Position numbers and translations under genes: made by a program. The notes below the pieces were generated by a model that did not search any database, was not told where the DNA came from, and was given only the letters and a program-made list of their open reading frames with translations. Shown here piece by piece: positions 49,515-61,472 of a stretch of 64,000 nucleotides of DNA. Source of the DNA: Thioalkalivibrio sulfidiphilus HL-EbGr7 (lineage in GTDB: Bacteria; Pseudomonadota; Gammaproteobacteria; Ectothiorhodospirales; Ectothiorhodospiraceae); NCBI RefSeq assembly GCF_000021985.1, contig NC_011901.1, positions 1,612,001 to 1,676,000 on the forward strand, read 5' to 3'. The stretch's first letter is position 1; each line of letters begins with the position of its first letter.

Positions 49515-50408
49515 ATGCACAAGAAGATTCGCAAGGCCGTGTTCCCTGTCGCCGGCATGGGCACCCGATTTCTGCCCGCGACCAAGGCCAATCCCAAGGA
49601 AATGCTGCCCATCGTCGACAAGCCGCTGATCCAGTACGCGGCGGAGGAGGCGGTGGCTGCGGGCATCGATGTGCTGGTATTCGTGACCGGACGCAACAAA
49701 CGCTCCATCCCCGATCACTTCGATAAGGCCTACGAGCTGGAGACGGAACTGGAGGAGCGTGGCAAGGAGAAGATGCTGGCCATCGTGCGCAACATCCTGC
49801 CGCCTCACGTGTCCTGTGTGTACATCCGCCAGGCCGAGGCCCTGGGCCTGGGGCATGCGGTCGGCTGCGCCCGGCCGGTGGTGGGCGATGAACCCTTCGC
49901 GGTGATCCTGGCCGACGACCTGGTGGATGGCCAGGGACACGGCGGCGCCCTGACCCAGATGGTGGAGATCTACAATCGCCACGGCTGCAGCGTCCTGGGC
50001 GTGGAGGAAGTCCCCCACGAGGACACCAACAAGTACGGTGTGGTCACGCCCGAGCCCCTGGAAGATGACCTGTGGCGGGTGAAGGGCATCGTCGAGAAGC
50101 CGGCCCCCAAGGACGCACCCTCCAATATGGCTGTGGTGGGTCGATACATCCTCACGCCGCGCATCTTCGAGTTGCTGGAAAACACGGGCCGTGGCGCCGG
50201 TGGCGAGATCCAGCTCACCGACGCCATCGCCAGCCTGCTCAAGGAAGAGCAGGTACTCGCCCATCGCTTCAAGGGCAAGCGCTATGACTGCGGCAGCAAG
50301 CTGGGCTACCTGCAGGCCACGGTGGAATATGCCCTGAAGCATCCGGAACTGCAGGATGACTTTGGCGCCTACATCGACGAGCTTTGTGCCGGGAGGCGCA
50401 AGGCCTGA
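49515..50408 (+). CDS. galU: UTP-glucose-1-phosphate uridylyltransferase GalU
   Basis: Forms UDP-glucose for lipopolysaccharide, glycogen-type polymers and osmolytes. The 297-residue nucleotidyltransferase has [20 protein letters not shown] (nucleotide loop), [28 protein letters not shown] and ILADDLVDG (metal Asp). KGIVEKPAP is also seen. The start at 49515 (MHKKIRKAV) matches the family; an ATG three codons earlier (49506) is equally possible because neither has a clear ribosome-binding site. Confidence 0.95.
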   Translation: MHKKIRKAVFPVAGMGTRFLPATKANPKEMLPIVDKPLIQYAAEEAVAAGIDVLVFVTGRNKRSIPDHFDKAYELETELEERGKEKMLAIVRNILPPHVSCVYIRQAEALGLGHAVGCARPVVGDEPFAVILADDLVDGQGHGGALTQMVEIYNRHGCSVLGVEEVPHEDTNKYGVVTPEPLEDDLWRVKGIVEKPAPKDAPSNMAVVGRYILTPRIFELLENTGRGAGGEIQLTDAIASLLKEEQVLAHRFKGKRYDCGSKLGYLQATVEYALKHPELQDDFGAYIDELCAGRRKA

Positions 50409-50444
50409 CCGGAAGCGCCAGCGGCCCTGGCAGACCACCACTGC

Positions 50445-50514
50445 CGTAGGTCGGCCTTCAGGCTGACTGCGCTGTTGATCAGACATCGCCAGTCGGCCTG
50501 AAGGCCGACCTACG
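50445..50514. repeat. REP-like inverted repeat (CGTAGGTCGGCCTTCAGGC family)
   Basis: Perfect 19-bp arms 50445-50463 and 50496-50514. Same family as 3241-3312. The right arm supplies the stop codon (50510-50512) of the BASS-type permease on the minus strand. Confidence 0.85.
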
Positions 50515-51475
50515 GTTTATCGGGAAGCAGGCGGGCGGGCACCCATCGCAGGTAGAGGGCCATGCCCAGCAGTTCCACCAGGCTCTGCAGCACGATCACC
50601 ACCACGGCAGCCTCCCAGCCCGCCGGCAGGGCAAGGGCCAGGGGCAGGACCACGAAGGAGTTGCGTGTCCCCAGGCTGAACACCAGGGTGCGCGAGGCGT
50701 GAATCCCCAGTCCGGCTCCCCTTGCCAGCCATCTTCCCGCCAGGGCCGTGATCACCAGGTAAGCGACGAACACGGCGGTGACGGTCCCCATGGCGGGGAA
50801 CCACTGCACCACCACCTGTACCTGGCTCGCCGCGATCAGGAACACCATCAGTGCCAGCAGCGGCACGGGCAGCCAGCCCAGGCGCGCGATGATCGCGCCT
50901 CGCTCGGCACGACCCGCGGCCCAGTGTTCCAGCACGGTGGCGAGGACAAGGGGCACGACGATCAGCCCCACGAACACCCCCACCAGACGCCCCGCATCCA
51001 GTTCGTTGGCAAAGATCGCCCCATCGAACAGCACCACCAGGTAGAAGGGCAGGAGCAGGATCTGTGCGAACAGCAGCAGGGGCGAGGCGGCGATGGCCCG
51101 GGCGGTGTCACCGCGGCCCAGGTGGGTGAAGCTGATGAACCAGTCGGTACAGGGCACCAGCAGCACTGCGGCCACCGCGAGGCGGATCACCGGATCATCG
51201 GGCAGGAACTGCACCAGCAGCCAGACCAGGGCCGGCACGAGCACAAAATTGGCGATCAGGAGCGTGCGGGTGAAGCGCGCATCCACGAAGGCCCGTCCCA
51301 GGTGTTTCATGGGCACCTGGGTGAAGGTGGCAAACAGCAGGAGACCCAGCACCGGCCAGAGCACCCAGTCCGGCAGACCCGCGAGGGCAGGAAACTGGAG
51401 GCCCAGGGCGAGTCCCAGGCTGATGACGGCGAGATAGAGCCAGAGCTGATGCCGTTCCAGTGACTCGCGGCTCAT
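50510..51475 (-). CDS. BASS-family permease, arsenite-resistance (Acr3)-like
   Basis: A 321-residue membrane protein with about ten hydrophobic helices. It belongs to the bile acid/Na+ symporter superfamily. VPCTDWFISFTHLGRGDTARA resembles the Cys-containing helix of Acr3-type arsenite carriers, but similar proteins are annotated only as arsenic resistance protein without proof. No arsR or arsC is next to it. The start at 51475 (MSRESLERHQLW) gives a normal N-terminus; the frame to 51535 runs through a REP. Its last residues (DKP) are encoded in a REP arm. Confidence 0.8.
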   Translation of the reverse strand: MSRESLERHQLWLYLAVISLGLALGLQFPALAGLPDWVLWPVLGLLLFATFTQVPMKHLGRAFVDARFTRTLLIANFVLVPALVWLLVQFLPDDPVIRLAVAAVLLVPCTDWFISFTHLGRGDTARAIAASPLLLFAQILLLPFYLVVLFDGAIFANELDAGRLVGVFVGLIVVPLVLATVLEHWAAGRAERGAIIARLGWLPVPLLALMVFLIAASQVQVVVQWFPAMGTVTAVFVAYLVITALAGRWLARGAGLGIHASRTLVFSLGTRNSFVVLPLALALPAGWEAAVVVIVLQSLVELLGMALYLRWVPARLLPDKP

Positions 51476-51500
51476 CACAGTGTCTCTGCCACCCCGTGTA

Positions 51501-51588
51501 ATAGGGCGGCCCATGGCCGCCATTCGGCCCACCACGTTGACCGGCTGTGTCAGCCTTGATGGTCAACGGCGGGCACGGCCCGCCCTAT
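51501..51588. repeat. REP-like inverted repeat (ATAGGGCGG...CCGCCCTAT family), copy 1
   Basis: ATAGGGCGGCCCATGGCCGC (from 51501) and GGCGGGCACGGCCCGCCCTA (to 51588) form the arms. An inner GTTGACC/GGTCAAC pair lies between them. Copy 2 is at 54493-54561. It lies between the permease and aminotransferase genes. Confidence 0.78.
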
Positions 51589-51642
51589 GACGAGGGATGG
51601 GTCACCCGTGATCCCGGGAGACCCGGGGCGTCAGGGAATGAT

Positions 51643-52824
51643 TCAGGCCCCGTAGACCGCCCGTGCGGCGGCGACGGCCCGACCGGGGACGATGTCCGCA
51701 CCCTGGGCCACCAGGGCGGTCTCCAGGGCGCCCAGGCAGAACAGCACGTTCTTGCGGTTCGCGCCGTAGCCCATCAGGCCGATGCGCCAGACCTTGCCCG
51801 CCAGGGGGCCGAGGCCGGCGCCGATCTCCAGGTTGAACTCATCCAGCAGCAGCTTGCGTACGGCGGCCTCGTCCACGCCCGCGGGCACCTTCACGGCGTT
51901 GAGCTGGGGCAGGCGATGCTCGGGGGCCACGATCATGCTTAGGCCCATGGTGTCCAGGCCGGCCTTGAGCGCCTCGTGCTGGGCGCGATGCCGTGCCCAG
52001 GCGTTCTCCAGGCCTTCCTCCTGCAGGACGACAAGGGATTCGTGCAGGGCGTAAAGGGCGTTGATGGGCGCGGTGTGGTGGTAGGCGCGCTTGGTGCCGC
52101 CGCCCCAGTAGCCCATCACCAGGCTCAGGTCCAGGAACCAGCTCTGAACCTTGTGCTTGCGGGACTTGATGCGTTCCACAGCGGCCTCGTTGAAGCTCAC
52201 CGGGGACAGGCCGGGGGTGCAGGAGAGGCACTTCTGGCTGCCGGAGTAGATGGCGTCCACGCCCCAGTCGTCGACGCGCAGTTCCACGCCGCCCAGGCCC
52301 GTGACGCTGTCCACGATCACCAGGCAACCGTGACGGTGGGCGATGTCGGTGAGGGTCTTCACGTCGGAGCAGGCGCCGGTGGAGGTCTCGGCGTGCACGA
52401 AGGCCACGGTGCTGGCCTGCGGGTGGGCCTTCAGGGCATCCTCGAGCTTCTGCGGATCGACAGGCTTGCCCCATTCGTCCTCCACCATCACCGGTGTGGC
52501 GCCGCAACGCTCCACGTTCTCCTTCATGCGTCCGCCGAACACCCCATTGGCGCACACCACAACGGTGTCACCGGGTTGCACCAGGTTCACGAAGCAGGTC
52601 TCCATGCCGGCGGAACCGGGGGCGGAGACGGGCAGGGTGAGCGCGTTGCGGGTCTGGAAGGCGTACTGCAGCAGGCCCTTCATCTCGTCCATCATGTCCA
52701 CGAATACCGGGTCCAGGTGACCGATGGTGGGGCGGCTCATGGCGGCCAGCACCCGGGGATTCACATCGGAGGGGCCGGGGCCCATGAGGGTGCGCACGGG
52801 AGGATGGAAGGACTTGAAGGTCAT
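51643..52824 (-). CDS. Serine-glyoxylate / alanine-glyoxylate aminotransferase
   Basis: Class V PLP aminotransferase of 393 residues. It has TLMGPGPSDVNPRVLAAMSR at the start, VSAPGSAGMETCF, IVDSVTGLGGVELRVDDWGV, and the PLP-Lys segment YSGSQKCLSCTPGLSPVSF. It converts glyoxylate to glycine with alanine or serine as donor. The start at 52824 has AGGTGA eight bases upstream. With gph/mupP at 27384 and glyA at 59511 it could take part in 2-phosphoglycolate salvage, as expected in an autotroph, but no RuBisCO is in the window. Confidence 0.9.
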   Translation of the reverse strand: MTFKSFHPPVRTLMGPGPSDVNPRVLAAMSRPTIGHLDPVFVDMMDEMKGLLQYAFQTRNALTLPVSAPGSAGMETCFVNLVQPGDTVVVCANGVFGGRMKENVERCGATPVMVEDEWGKPVDPQKLEDALKAHPQASTVAFVHAETSTGACSDVKTLTDIAHRHGCLVIVDSVTGLGGVELRVDDWGVDAIYSGSQKCLSCTPGLSPVSFNEAAVERIKSRKHKVQSWFLDLSLVMGYWGGGTKRAYHHTAPINALYALHESLVVLQEEGLENAWARHRAQHEALKAGLDTMGLSMIVAPEHRLPQLNAVKVPAGVDEAAVRKLLLDEFNLEIGAGLGPLAGKVWRIGLMGYGANRKNVLFCLGALETALVAQGADIVPGRAVAAARAVYGA

Positions 52825-53046
52825 GATTTCACCTGGATTTGGATTGGAAAAATACCTGATCAAATTCGTGGGGTCCGCAAGTATAGAGAGTGGGCCGTGT
52901 GAGTCACAAGTCTACAGAGTCCGTCATGGCATCCCCCCCTTACGGTTCAGATGCGCGCAGGCCTGCCCAGTGGCAAGGCTGCGAACGTGCCTCTCTCGGT
53001 ATGGGCGATCTGGCATGCCCCTCGCTGCCGTCGGGGCATGCGCGGC

Positions 53047-53793
53047 TCAGGCTGCCGGCTGTGCGGAGTCCGCGGTGGGAAACTCGATGAGCATGCGTTC
53101 GGGATGGATCTGCAGGATGCTCAGCTTGGCATCGTTGAGCACCTCGGCGTAGGCGGCCCCGGTGTCCAGATAATAGATATTGCCGGCATGCACCGCCTGT
53201 TGCAGAGGGGTGTGTCCCATCACCACCAGGTCGATGCCCGCGATCGGCGGGATCTCGCCGCCGGACTCGGACTGGGTGATGCGCCTGCGGGACCAGACCG
53301 CGTAGTCCCGCAGGCGCTGGTCGGTTTCCAGGCGGACGACGAAATCCTGCCAGCTCAGTTCCAGGGGGACATCCGCGTGGACGATGCCGACCCGTCCCTG
53401 GTCGGTGTCCACTTCCAGGATGTAGGGCAGGGCGCGGATGCGCTTGCGGTACTCGGGCTGTTCGGACTTAGGGATCTCGCGCCACCATTCACCGCCGTTG
53501 AGGGCGATCCAGGAACAGGCCATGTCCGCGTCCGATTCGGAATCCAGCAGCAGGCGCTCATGATTGCCCTGCACCGCGTAAAACCAGGACTTGTTGAGGA
53601 ACTCCAGGACCCGGTGCGACTCCGGGCCCCGATCGATGAGGTCGCCCACCGAGATGAGACGGTCGTGGTCCGGATCGAAGCAGAGGCTATCCAGGGCCTG
53701 TTCAAGCTGGCTGAACATGCCGTGGATATCCCCGACGGCAAAATCCCGCCCCAGGGGGTTGCGTTCAAGGCGGCGCATGATCTGCTCTGTCAT
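53047..53793 (-). CDS. PPP-family Ser/Thr phosphatase-like metallophosphoesterase
   Basis: A 248-residue calcineurin-like phosphoesterase. It has the three signature motifs: FAVGDIHGMFSQL, ISVGDLIDRGPES and VQGNHERLLL. A GIVHADVP His and a VMGHTPLQQ His follow. This pattern matches bacterial PrpA/PrpB and lambda-type phosphatases, which remove phosphate from proteins or small molecules. The start is at 53793 (MTEQIMRRLERN); 53805 is also possible. The 222-bp gap before the upstream aminotransferase holds nothing I recognise. Confidence 0.9.
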   Translation of the reverse strand: MTEQIMRRLERNPLGRDFAVGDIHGMFSQLEQALDSLCFDPDHDRLISVGDLIDRGPESHRVLEFLNKSWFYAVQGNHERLLLDSESDADMACSWIALNGGEWWREIPKSEQPEYRKRIRALPYILEVDTDQGRVGIVHADVPLELSWQDFVVRLETDQRLRDYAVWSRRRITQSESGGEIPPIAGIDLVVMGHTPLQQAVHAGNIYYLDTGAAYAEVLNDAKLSILQIHPERMLIEFPTADSAQPAA

Positions 53794-53903
53794 GGGGCTG
53801 ATCATACGATGTGCTGCACCAAAGCGGTGAGCATCCCGGTTAGACTGTGGCTTTCAACCTGACGAGCGGTCAAGCTGGCCGCACCACCGGACCCTATGCC
53901 TTC

Positions 53904-54431
53904 ATGAGCCAACCTGCCTGCCAACTGGGAATGCCCTGTTTCCTGGACTTCGAGGCCTCCAGCCTGTCCGGGGACAGCTACCCCATCCAGGTTGCCTGGT
54001 CCGACGCCCGCGGCCATATCGAATGCCACCTGATCCGCCCCGAAGCGGACTGGACCGACTGGGACGAGCACTCGGAAGAGGCCCACGGACTGGAGCGTGA
54101 ACGGGTGATCAGCGAGGGGGTCGAGGCCGAGGAGATCTGCCGGCGCATGAACGCGGTCCTGGGCGGGCTGACGGTGCTGACCGATGCACTCAGCATGGAC
54201 CGGTTCTGGCTGCTGCGCCTGTTCGAGGCAGGCAACCGCATGCCCAGTTTCCGCCTGGCCGACATCACGCCCCTGCTGCAGCAGCGCCTGTCCCTGAAGG
54301 GCGAGGAGGCCCAGGCGCGCATCCAGGCGCTGCAATCCCGGGCCTGGCGCAACGTGCCCGGGCATGCCCACCGGGCCGACCATGACGTGGCCTACCTGAT
54401 GGAGCTGTGGCGGCTTTCCGGGGAAGGCTGA
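53904..54431 (+). CDS. DEDD-type 3'-5' exonuclease-like protein
   Basis: A 175-residue protein with an RNase T/DnaQ-like layout. MPCFLDFEASSLSG is the Exo I-like Asp-x-Glu, DALSMDRFWLL supplies the second Asp, and HAHRADHDVAYLME supplies the His and final Asp (DEDDh pattern). It is short and has no extra domain. It could be a small exonuclease acting on RNA or DNA, or a degenerate relative; the substrate is unknown. The start at 53904 is taken; an in-frame open stretch extends to 53847. Divergent from the phosphatase gene. Confidence 0.75.
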   Translation: MSQPACQLGMPCFLDFEASSLSGDSYPIQVAWSDARGHIECHLIRPEADWTDWDEHSEEAHGLERERVISEGVEAEEICRRMNAVLGGLTVLTDALSMDRFWLLRLFEAGNRMPSFRLADITPLLQQRLSLKGEEAQARIQALQSRAWRNVPGHAHRADHDVAYLMELWRLSGEG

Positions 54432-54492
54432 GCTGACCCTTGTACCTACTGCGGACTCCGGCCAGTCTCGCACCCTCGTCTTACAGGAGAAG

Positions 54493-54561
54493 CATAGGGC
54501 GGGCCATGCCCGCCGTTTGCCGCGGGTATCCAGCCACCAGGCGGCCACGGGCCGCCCTATG
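54493..54561. repeat. REP-like inverted repeat (CATAGGGCGGGCC family), copy 2
   Basis: CATAGGGCGGGCCATGCCCG (from 54493) and GGCGGCCACGGGCCGCCCTA (to 54560) form the arms. Same family as 51501-51588. It lies between the exonuclease-like and beta-barrel genes (convergent). Confidence 0.78.
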
Positions 54562-54624
54562 AGCAAGCGAGACAGTCCCAGAGGCCTCGATCATTCGCGA
54601 TCCTGGATGCCATGTCCGGGCTGA

Positions 54625-55290
54625 TCAGAACTGGCGGGCGAACCAGATCCCGGCACTGCGCCGCCCACCGGACTCCACCTGGAAACTGATGCGGCCCGTG
54701 GCATCCACCAGCAGGTCCAGGGCGGCCCGGGCAGTGATCGTCTCATCCTCCGACAGGCTCAGGGTGCGCTGCACCGGGCCGCTGGATTTCTCGTCGCCGT
54801 CCACCCGGGTGTAGTCCGCCCCCAGACGCAGCTGGATGGCGTCGAAACGCAGGGCCGATTCCAGGCCTGCCCCGTAGGCATGCCAGCTGTAGCGGGTGTT
54901 CTGGTCCCCCAGGGTGTCGTCCGCCTCGTTGTAGGTGTACTGCCCCAGCAGGCTCAGCCCCAGGGGGCCCAGTTCCAGGAACCGCCAGCGTCCCGAGGCG
55001 CCCAGGTACCAACCGCTCAGGTCCATGCCCTGGGTGACGGGGTTGCCGCTCTGGGTCAGTTCCAGGTACCCGCCGTGAATTCCGACCCAGACGCGCTCAC
55101 CCACGCGATCGTGGATGCTCAGGCCCAGGCGGTTCATGCGGCTCTCCACGGTGCTGCCCCCCTCCAGGCGCCAGTCGCTTACCTCACGGCTGAGATAGAC
55201 CTCCAGTTCCGGGCCGGATGTCCGGGTCTGGGCCTGTGCAGCCAGGGGAAGGATCAGCAGGAGGAGAAGCGGCAGGATGCGTGGCGGCAT
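54625..55290 (-). CDS. Outer-membrane beta-barrel protein, unknown function
   Basis: A 221-residue exported protein. It has a signal peptide (MPPRILPLLLLLILPLAAQA), then alternating hydrophobic/polar strands rich in Gly, Tyr and Trp (WVGIHGGYLELTQ; GWYLGASGRWRFLELG). It ends in Phe (IWFARQF), the usual outer-membrane assembly signal. About eight strands are likely. The frame also opens at a GTG (55365) overlapping the upstream permease stop, but that extension is repeat-encoded, so 55290 is preferred. It lies directly downstream of the TRAP permease gene and could be co-transcribed. Confidence 0.8.
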   Translation of the reverse strand: MPPRILPLLLLLILPLAAQAQTRTSGPELEVYLSREVSDWRLEGGSTVESRMNRLGLSIHDRVGERVWVGIHGGYLELTQSGNPVTQGMDLSGWYLGASGRWRFLELGPLGLSLLGQYTYNEADDTLGDQNTRYSWHAYGAGLESALRFDAIQLRLGADYTRVDGDEKSSGPVQRTLSLSEDETITARAALDLLVDATGRISFQVESGGRRSAGIWFARQF

Positions 55291-55361
55291 TGTCGTGAGG
55301 GGGTAGGAGTGAGAGGGTGAGGTGTCTGGGGATTGTACTGCATCCTGAGAGAGAGAATTCT

Positions 55362-58145
<2,784 letters not shown>

Positions 58146-58167
58146 GCAGGGCTGGTCCCGGGCGTGT

Positions 58168-59154
58168 TCAGTCGCTGAGCAGGCCCGCTTCACGGAAGTA
58201 GCGACGGGCACCCTCGTGCATGGGCGCGGAGAGACCCTGGCTGACCATGGTCTCCTTCTCCAGCACGCCGAAGGCCGGGTGCATGCCCTTGAAGGTGTCG
58301 AAGTTCTCGAACACCGCCTTGACCAGGTGATAGACCGCCTCCTCGGAGGTGTCCGTGGAAGAGACCAGGGTGGCGCCCACGCCGAAGGTGCGCACGTTCG
58401 CATCCTGTCCCGGGTACATGCCTGCGGGGATGGTGGCGTGGAAATAGTAGGGGGTCTCGCTCACCAGGGTGTCGATGATCTCGCCCTCCACCGGCACGAT
58501 GCGCGCGCCGCAGGTGGCGATGGGCTCCTGGATGGCCGCGGAGGGGTGGCCCACGGTGAACAGCACCACGTCGATGCGGTTGTCGCACAGGGCCTGGCCC
58601 TGTTCCCGGGAGGGCAGTTCCGAGGCCAGGGCGAAGTCGGACATGCGCCAGCCGTAGACCTCCATCAGGCGCTCCACGGTGCCCCGCTGGCCGGAGCCGG
58701 GGTTGCCCACGTTGACGCGCTTGCCCTTGATGTCCTCGAAGCGAGTGATGCCGCTGTCGGGACGCACCAGCACGGTGAAGGGCTCCGGGTGAAGGGAGAA
58801 CACGGCGCGCAGGGACTCGTGGGGGCCCACGTCACTGAAGCGGTCGCTGCCATGGTAGGCGTGGTACTGCCAGTCGGACTGCGCCACGCCCAGGTTCATT
58901 TCCTTCTGCCGGATGGCGTTCAGGTTGAACACCGAGCCGCCGGTGGATTCTGCGTTGCAGCGGATGCCGTGGCTGGCCTGGTCACGGTTCATGAGCCGGC
59001 AGATGTTCTGGCCGGTGGGGTAGTAGACCCCGGTGACACCGCCGGTGCCGATGGTGACGAAACGCTCCTGGGCGTGCATGGGGCCGGCGAGGCCCAGGGC
59101 AAGGCCTGCGGACAGGAGCGTGAGCAGGGAACGACGCATGCGTGACAGGTTCAT
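58168..59154 (-). CDS. TAXI-family TRAP transporter substrate-binding protein
   Basis: A 328-residue periplasmic protein: signal peptide (MRRSLLTLLSAGLALGLAGPMHA, cleavage near 28), then the TAXI fold with VTIGTGGVTGVYYPTGQNIC. IRCNAESTGGSVFNLNAIRQ and GKRVNVGNPGSGQRGTVERL are also typical. It captures a solute, often a dicarboxylate or amino acid such as glutamate, and delivers it to the fused permease. AAGGAGATC lies upstream of the ATG at 59154. First gene of a permease operon; a MITE-like element lies just upstream. Confidence 0.93.
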   Translation of the reverse strand: MNLSRMRRSLLTLLSAGLALGLAGPMHAQERFVTIGTGGVTGVYYPTGQNICRLMNRDQASHGIRCNAESTGGSVFNLNAIRQKEMNLGVAQSDWQYHAYHGSDRFSDVGPHESLRAVFSLHPEPFTVLVRPDSGITRFEDIKGKRVNVGNPGSGQRGTVERLMEVYGWRMSDFALASELPSREQGQALCDNRIDVVLFTVGHPSAAIQEPIATCGARIVPVEGEIIDTLVSETPYYFHATIPAGMYPGQDANVRTFGVGATLVSSTDTSEEAVYHLVKAVFENFDTFKGMHPAFGVLEKETMVSQGLSAPMHEGARRYFREAGLLSD

Positions 59155-59188
59155 GGGGATGATCTCCTTGAGGGTTCGGGGCGCAGGG

Positions 59189-59372
59189 TTAGCCCGCATA
59201 GCTCACCACACTCCTACTGCGGCCGTCGATCTGCTCGCTGTGACGGGGCGTGCTCACTCCAGCCGGCTTGACGTAGTGTCGGCTACGCCTGCGCCGTCTT
59301 CCGCTCCGCGCGCCCCGTCACAGCGGCATCTCGACGCCCTCGCTACGAACCGTGGTGAGCTATACGGGCTAG
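59189..59372. mobile_element. 184-bp MITE-like element, copy 2 (inverted relative to 25576-25759)
   Basis: It is the same element as 25576-25759 in reverse orientation, with only scattered base changes and exactly the same length. The terminal repeats here are slightly diverged (TTAGCCCGCATAGCTCACCA and the complement of CTAGCCCGTATAGCTCACCA). It fills most of the 356-bp gap between the TAXI gene and glyA. Confidence 0.78.
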
Positions 59373-59439
59373 GAGTCGTGGTCCTGCGCCTTCAACACAA
59401 AATACGGGGTCTTATCCTGTGTGTTGGCTCAAAATACGG

Positions 59440-59445
59440 TATAAT
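59440..59445 (+). promoter_or_regulatory. -10 box of the glyA promoter
   Basis: Consensus TATAAT 66 bases upstream of the glyA start. No consensus -35 lies at 16-18 bp. A direct repeat AAAATACGG (59398-59406 and 59431-59439) precedes it and may be an activator site. Confidence 0.5.
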
Positions 59446-59510
59446 TCGGCTCTTTTTCTGGCGCCTCTACCGCTGGTCACCATACCAGACGTTTTCCCGG
59501 GAGTGTAAGC

Positions 59511-60764
59511 ATGTTTTCCATCCAGATGGGTATCGCAGGTTATGACGACGAACTCTGGCAGGCCATCGAATCCGAGGCCCGTCGCCAGGAAGAGCACATC
59601 GAGCTGATCGCCTCGGAAAACTATGCCAGCCCCCGGGTCATGGAGGCCCAGGGCTCGGTGCTCACCAACAAGTACGCCGAGGGCTACCCCGGCAAGCGCT
59701 ACTACGGCGGCTGCGAGTACGTGGACATCGCCGAGCAGCTGGCCATCGACCGGGTGAAGCAGTTGTTCGGTGCCGACTACGCCAACGTGCAGCCCCATTC
59801 CGGCTCCCAGGCCAATGCCGCCGTGTACATGGCCCTGCTCAACCCCGGCGACACCGTGCTGGGCATGAGTCTTGCCCATGGCGGTCACCTGACCCACGGC
59901 GCCAAGGTCAACTTCTCCGGCAAGATCTATCACGCCGTCCAGTACGGCATCGACGACCAGGGCTACATCGACTTCGACGAGGTGGAGCGCCTGGCCCTGG
60001 AACACAAGCCCAAGATGATCGTGGGCGGTTTCTCCGCCTACTCCCGTGAGATCGACTGGCAGAAGTTCCGCGACATCGCCGACAAGGTGGGCGCCTACCT
60101 GCTGGTGGACATGGCCCACGTGGCGGGCCTGGTGGCGGCGGGCATCTACCCGAGCCCGGTGCAGATCGCGGATGTGACCACCTCGACCACCCACAAGACC
60201 CTGCGCGGCCCCCGCGGCGGCATCATCCTGGCCAAGAGCAACCCCGACATCGAGAAGAAGCTCAACTCCCTGGTGTTCCCCGGCACCCAGGGCGGCCCCC
60301 TGATGCACGTGATCGCCGCCAAGGCCGTGGCCTTCAAGGAAGCGCTTGAGCCCGGCTTCAAGGACTACCAGAAGCAGGTGGTGGCCAACGCCCGCACCAT
60401 GGCCGCCACCCTGATGGAGCGCGGCTACAAGATCGTCTCCGGCGGCACCGACAACCACCTGTTCCTGGTGGACCTGATCGACAAGGGCCTGACCGGCAAG
60501 GCCGCCGACGCAGCCCTGGGCAATGCCAACATCACGGTGAACAAGAACGCCGTGCCCAACGACCCCCAGTCCCCGTTCGTCACCAGCGGCATCCGCATCG
60601 GCACCCCCGCCATCACCACCCGCGGCTTCGGCGAGCAGGAATGCAAGGACCTGGCCGGCTGGATCTGCGACGTGCTTGATGATCACGAGAACGGCGCGGT
60701 CATCGAGCAGGTCAAGGCGAAGGTCCTGGATGTCTGCGCGCGTTTCCCCGTCTACGGGCACTGA
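59511..60764 (+). CDS. glyA: Serine hydroxymethyltransferase GlyA
   Basis: Interconverts serine and glycine with tetrahydrofolate, the main source of one-carbon units. The 417-residue PLP enzyme has [51 protein letters not shown] and the PLP-Lys segment [24 protein letters not shown] lies eight bases upstream. Followed by nrdR and the rib genes, as in many gammaproteobacteria. Confidence 0.97.
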   Translation: MFSIQMGIAGYDDELWQAIESEARRQEEHIELIASENYASPRVMEAQGSVLTNKYAEGYPGKRYYGGCEYVDIAEQLAIDRVKQLFGADYANVQPHSGSQANAAVYMALLNPGDTVLGMSLAHGGHLTHGAKVNFSGKIYHAVQYGIDDQGYIDFDEVERLALEHKPKMIVGGFSAYSREIDWQKFRDIADKVGAYLLVDMAHVAGLVAAGIYPSPVQIADVTTSTTHKTLRGPRGGIILAKSNPDIEKKLNSLVFPGTQGGPLMHVIAAKAVAFKEALEPGFKDYQKQVVANARTMAATLMERGYKIVSGGTDNHLFLVDLIDKGLTGKAADAALGNANITVNKNAVPNDPQSPFVTSGIRIGTPAITTRGFGEQECKDLAGWICDVLDDHENGAVIEQVKAKVLDVCARFPVYGH

Positions 60765-60780
60765 CCCGTGACTGGGAAAC

Positions 60781-60851
60781 AGTGGCAAGTCTCAAGTGGC
60801 AAGTGGCAAGGAAGACCTTTCCTTGCCACTTGCCACTAGCCACTTGAGACT
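60781..60851. repeat. Inverted short-tandem-repeat hairpin, 7-bp unit (AAGTGGC)
   Basis: Left arm 60781-60812 has three CAAGTGG-type heptamers and right arm 60817-60851 has four. They are otherwise perfect complements, with a loop of only a few bases. The unequal unit count suggests slippage. It lies between glyA and nrdR, ending six bases before the nrdR start. Confidence 0.87.
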
Positions 60852-60857
60852 GCGCTC

Positions 60858-61376
60858 ATGCGCTGCCCCTTCTGCGGAGCCCCCGATACCCGGGTGATCG
60901 ATTCACGGCTTGCAGGTGAAGGCGACCAGGTGCGCCGTCGTCGCGAGTGCCTCTCCTGTTCCGAGCGCTTCACCACCTACGAGAACGCGGAGCTGAACAT
61001 GCCCCGGGTGGTCAAGCGCGACGGCTCCCGGGAGCCGTTCAACGAGGACAAGCTCAAGTCCGGCATGACCCATGCGCTGGAGAAGCGCGCCGTGTCCACG
61101 GACAAGGTGGAAGAGGCGGTGGCGCGCATCAAGCGCAAGCTGCTGGGCCAGGGCGAGCGGGAGGTGGATTCCCGGCGCATCGGCGAGTGGGTCATGGAAG
61201 AACTGCGCAACCTGGACCAGGTGGCCTACATCCGCTTCGCCTCGGTGTACCTGAGCTTCGCCGACGTGCAGGCCTTCCGGGAGGTGATCGAGCGCCTGGA
61301 GAAGGACCTGACCCCTGAGATGCGCAAGCACCAGATCCCGCTGCTCGGTGACGAGGAGGGGGAGGGCAAAGACTGA
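60858..61376 (+). CDS. nrdR: Transcriptional repressor NrdR
   Basis: Represses ribonucleotide reductase genes in response to ATP/dATP. The 172-residue product has an N-terminal zinc ribbon ([33 protein letters not shown]). An ATP-cone follows (about 50-140, [20 protein letters not shown]). Length is slightly above the usual 150-160 because of a charged tail. It lies downstream of glyA and upstream of ribD, the usual neighbours. Confidence 0.96.
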   Translation: MRCPFCGAPDTRVIDSRLAGEGDQVRRRRECLSCSERFTTYENAELNMPRVVKRDGSREPFNEDKLKSGMTHALEKRAVSTDKVEEAVARIKRKLLGQGEREVDSRRIGEWVMEELRNLDQVAYIRFASVYLSFADVQAFREVIERLEKDLTPEMRKHQIPLLGDEEGEGKD

Positions 61377-61381
61377 AAATA

Positions 61382-61461
61382 ATTTTGACAGGATTTACAT
61401 GATTAACATGATGTTATAAATACTTTTTAATCTTGTTAATCATGTAAATCCTGTCAAATAT
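61382..61461. repeat. Inverted short-tandem-repeat hairpin, 9-bp unit (GACAGGATT)
   Basis: Left arm from 61382 (GACAGGATTTACATGATTAA within it) and right arm 61427-61461 are complementary at about 25 of 26 positions. It lies between nrdR and ribD, with the ribD ATG 12 bases after it. Confidence 0.86.
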
Positions 61462-61472
61462 TTTAAGCCTGA

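Noticed and set aside
61377-61472. FMN riboswitch ahead of the rib genes
   Set aside because: The gap is almost entirely a tandem-repeat hairpin and none of the conserved riboswitch blocks is visible; the same holds upstream of the partial ribB.
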